A stretch of 8,118 nucleotides of DNA from an uncultured Bacillota bacterium (lineage in GTDB: Bacteria > Bacillota_I > Bacilli_A > Izemoplasmatales > UBA1188), in assembly GCA_900318975.1 (NCBI GenBank), contig ONMY01000034.1:1-8118 (forward strand). The letters are read 5' to 3'. The notes beneath the pieces are model-generated. The model made no database searches. It saw nothing but the letters and a program-made list of their open reading frames with translations, and had not been told where the DNA came from. The translations under genes were made by a program, and so were the position numbers. This document shows positions 6,395-8,118 of the stretch, piece by piece (the stretch's first letter is position 1; every line of letters starts with the position of its first letter).

Positions 6395-6479
6395 TGGTAG
6401 GAGAGATGGGACTTGAACCCACACGGATTGCTCCAATGGTGTTTGAGACCATCGCGTCTACCGATTCCGCCACTCTCCC
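6395..6479 (-). tRNA. tRNA-Leu (anticodon CAA)
   Basis: Read on the minus strand, the 85-base gene folds as a class II tRNA. The acceptor is GGGAGAG (6473-6479) with CTCTCCT (6399-6405). The D arm is GCG/CGC with GG in the loop. The anticodon stem is ATGGT/ACCAT, and its loop CTCAAAC gives anticodon CAA (6443-6445), which reads UUG. A 13-base variable region contains GGA/TCC around GCAA, and the T arm GTGGG/CCCAT has loop TTCAAGT. Discriminator A73, the leucine identity base, and CCA are encoded. Position 1-72 is a G-U wobble. It lies 12 bases after the argS stop and ends 18 bases before the next ATG. Confidence 0.95.
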
Positions 6480-6491
6480 TTTTTTTATTTA

Positions 6492-8118
6492 TTACATCTT
6501 CTCAACTAATCTCATGCCAAGAAGCAACATGCCTCTATCAAGTCTAGATTTAATTAGTGAGATTAGATATAATTTTGTATTTCTTTCAACAGTATCTTCT
6601 ACTAAGAATTTTTCTTTTGAGTAGAAACTATTGAATACTGCTGCTAAGTTTAATAAATATTTTGCAAGATAATTTGGTGCATATTCATTTGCACATCTTT
6701 CGATAATTGAATCAAATTCATCAAGCATTTTGATTATTTCAAAGAATTCATCACGGCTTAATAGCTCAAATGAAATATTTGTTTTATCAAATGAACTCTG
6801 TTTTAAGATTGAACCAATTCTAACACTTGTATACTGAATATATGGTCCTGTTTGACCTTCAAATCTTGTTGCATCTTCTAAGTTGAATTCATAATCATTT
6901 TCATGATAATTCTTAAGGTCATTGAAGATGATCGCAGAAACGCCTACAGCTTTTGCGATTGTCTCTTTATCCTCTAAAGAACTATTCTTTTCTTCAATAT
7001 GTTCTTTCGCAAGTCTTATAGATTCATTTAAAACTTCATTTAATCCGATTGCATTTCCATGTCTTGTAGACATCTTCTTGCCACCAGTTAGGATTAAACC
7101 AAAATTAACGTGTTTAACGCTATCTTTAAATGGAGCATCCATTCTCTCAAGAACTCTCTTAAGTTGTGTGAAATAGAGTTTTTGTTCATTTCCAACACAA
7201 TAAAGCATCTTATCAAAATGATATTTTTGATAACGCCTATGAATCTCTACTAAATCTCTTGTGATATAAAGAGTTGCACCATCACTTCTTTTAATGATTG
7301 CTGGTGGGATATCATCGCCAAGACGAATGATTGTAGCTCCATCATCAATTTCAAGTAATCCTTTCTTTTCAAGTAAATCTAGGATTCCTTTTGAATCTCT
7401 TGATGCGTTTGCTTCGCTTGAATATTCATCGAATCTAACACCTAAAAGATCATAAATTCTTTTGAATTCTTTTAATGATTCATTTTTAAATGAATTCCAG
7501 AGTTCTCTATATTTAGGATTTCCTTCTTCTAGTTCATTAAATATCTTTCTTGCATCATCATCTAAAGATGGATTCTTTTCTGCTTCTTCATGGAATTTTA
7601 CATAAAGGGATACTAATTCCTTTATAGGATTAGCTTTTACTTTAGCTTCATCTCCCCAGTTTAGGTATGCATAGATGAGTTTTCCAAATTGTGTGCCAAA
7701 ATCACCTAGGTGGTTAATTCTTACAGCTTTATATCCCAAATATTCAAAGATATTACCTAAAGATTCACCGAGGATAGTACTTCTTAGGTGACCAATTGAA
7801 AAGTTTTTAGCGATGTTTGGAGATGAATAATCAATACAAACAGTACCTCTTGATCCTTTTTCATTTATTGGGTTTTCAATTTGATCTAAGATTAATTTTG
7901 TTAGTTTTTCTCTACTATAGAAAGCATTTACGTATGGGCCTACACATTCTACAGTCTCAAAATAATCTAGTCCTTCTAAATATGTTTTTATTATTGGTGC
8001 AATTTCCATTGGACTTTTATGAAGAGTTTTTGAAAGCACAAAAGAAGGTACTGCGATATCACCCTTTGTTTTATCTTTTGGTGTTTCAATGATTGCTGAG
8101 ACAGTTACACCAAGTTCA
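6492..8118 (-). CDS. argS: arginyl-tRNA synthetase (5' end outside window)
   Basis: ArgS charges tRNA-Arg with arginine using ATP in the cytoplasm. The frame is open to the right edge and gives 541 residues. An apparent GTG start at 8039 is internal, because upstream codons continue the conserved ArgS N-terminus (ETPKDKTKGDIAVPSF). Only about 10-25 residues should be missing. Domains in order are the N-terminal Add1 domain (to about residue 80, with VGPYVNAFYS), the class I catalytic core with SPNIAKNFSIGHLRST (the HIGH signature reads SIGH, about 107-110), INHLGDFGTQFGKL, and KKMSTRHGN (KMSK loop, about 348-352). The DALR anticodon-binding domain follows from about 425 and ends RGMLLLGMRLVEKM. 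The SIGH form and the HGN after KMSTR are tolerated in the family. The gene is followed by tRNA-Leu with no visible terminator. Confidence 0.97.
   Translation of the reverse strand, partial: ELGVTVSAIIETPKDKTKGDIAVPSFVLSKTLHKSPMEIAPIIKTYLEGLDYFETVECVGPYVNAFYSREKLTKLILDQIENPINEKGSRGTVCIDYSSPNIAKNFSIGHLRSTILGESLGNIFEYLGYKAVRINHLGDFGTQFGKLIYAYLNWGDEAKVKANPIKELVSLYVKFHEEAEKNPSLDDDARKIFNELEEGNPKYRELWNSFKNESLKEFKRIYDLLGVRFDEYSSEANASRDSKGILDLLEKKGLLEIDDGATIIRLGDDIPPAIIKRSDGATLYITRDLVEIHRRYQKYHFDKMLYCVGNEQKLYFTQLKRVLERMDAPFKDSVKHVNFGLILTGGKKMSTRHGNAIGLNEVLNESIRLAKEHIEEKNSSLEDKETIAKAVGVSAIIFNDLKNYHENDYEFNLEDATRFEGQTGPYIQYTSVRIGSILKQSSFDKTNISFELLSRDEFFEIIKMLDEFDSIIERCANEYAPNYLAKYLLNLAAVFNSFYSKEKFLVEDTVERNTKLYLISLIKSRLDRGMLLLGMRLVEKM

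Noticed and set aside
6394..6624. Plus-strand open frame across the tRNA and the argS 3' end
   Set aside because: It overlaps a complete tRNA and the conserved ArgS C-terminus on the other strand and has no promoter of its own.
8037..8039. GTG as the start of arginyl-tRNA synthetase
   Set aside because: The frame continues upstream to the window edge with conserved ArgS N-terminal sequence (ETPKDKTKGD), so this codon is internal.
6922..8092. Plus-strand open frames opposite argS
   Set aside because: They are shadows of the conserved synthetase, with no ribosome sites or recognisable domains.
1..8118. Mycoplasma-type code with UGA as tryptophan
   Set aside because: Tryptophans in the translated genes are TGG, and TGA appears as the terminal stop of the small gene, so the standard code is adequate.

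Overview
The window is AT-rich, and A/T dominates wobble positions and intergenic DNA. It carries ordinary bacterial Shine-Dalgarno sites, TATAAT-type -10 boxes, a YitT-family membrane protein and an arginyl-tRNA synthetase whose HIGH signature reads SIGH, a variant I associate with low-GC Bacilli. TGG encodes Trp, and TGA, TAA and TAG all appear as stops, so the standard bacterial code fits. The most likely source is a low-GC Firmicute, or a gut or Mollicutes-related Bacillus lineage. I cannot name a genus. I see no phage, insertion sequence, CRISPR array or rRNA.

Left end (1-886): a minus-strand gene leaving the window encodes an XRE-type helix-turn-helix fused in frame to the N-terminal part of an M18 zinc aminopeptidase. 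It diverges from a small plus-strand gene for an unrecognised 90-residue protein. The 114-base space between them holds an 11-bp-arm inverted repeat that looks like an operator. The small gene ends in a 16-bp stem shared with the next, convergent operon.

Middle (883-4024): a compact minus-strand operon, transcribed right to left, contains a YitT-family membrane protein, a membrane-anchored 525-residue protein that appears to have two copies of one beta-rich module, and a GNAT acetyltransferase. Gaps are 15-19 bases. Its promoter (TTGAAA, 17 bp, TATAAT) is the best in the window, and a perfect 22-bp inverted repeat covers the -10 box.

Right half (4045-8118): a separate minus-strand gene encodes a six-helix membrane protein with a cytoplasmic tail resembling the MmcQ/YjbR fold, and it has its own promoter and terminator. 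Upstream of it lies an apparent argS, tRNA-Leu(CAA), zinc-ribbon membrane protein transcription unit. Here the tRNA sits 12 bases after the argS stop and only 18 bases before the next start codon. argS runs off the right edge.

Most of this is housekeeping or hypothetical chromosome. The best candidates for something undescribed are the XRE-M18 fusion with its divergent operator and small partner gene, the tRNA inserted between two protein genes, and the two unassigned membrane proteins. I did not find an obvious new defence or mobile system.
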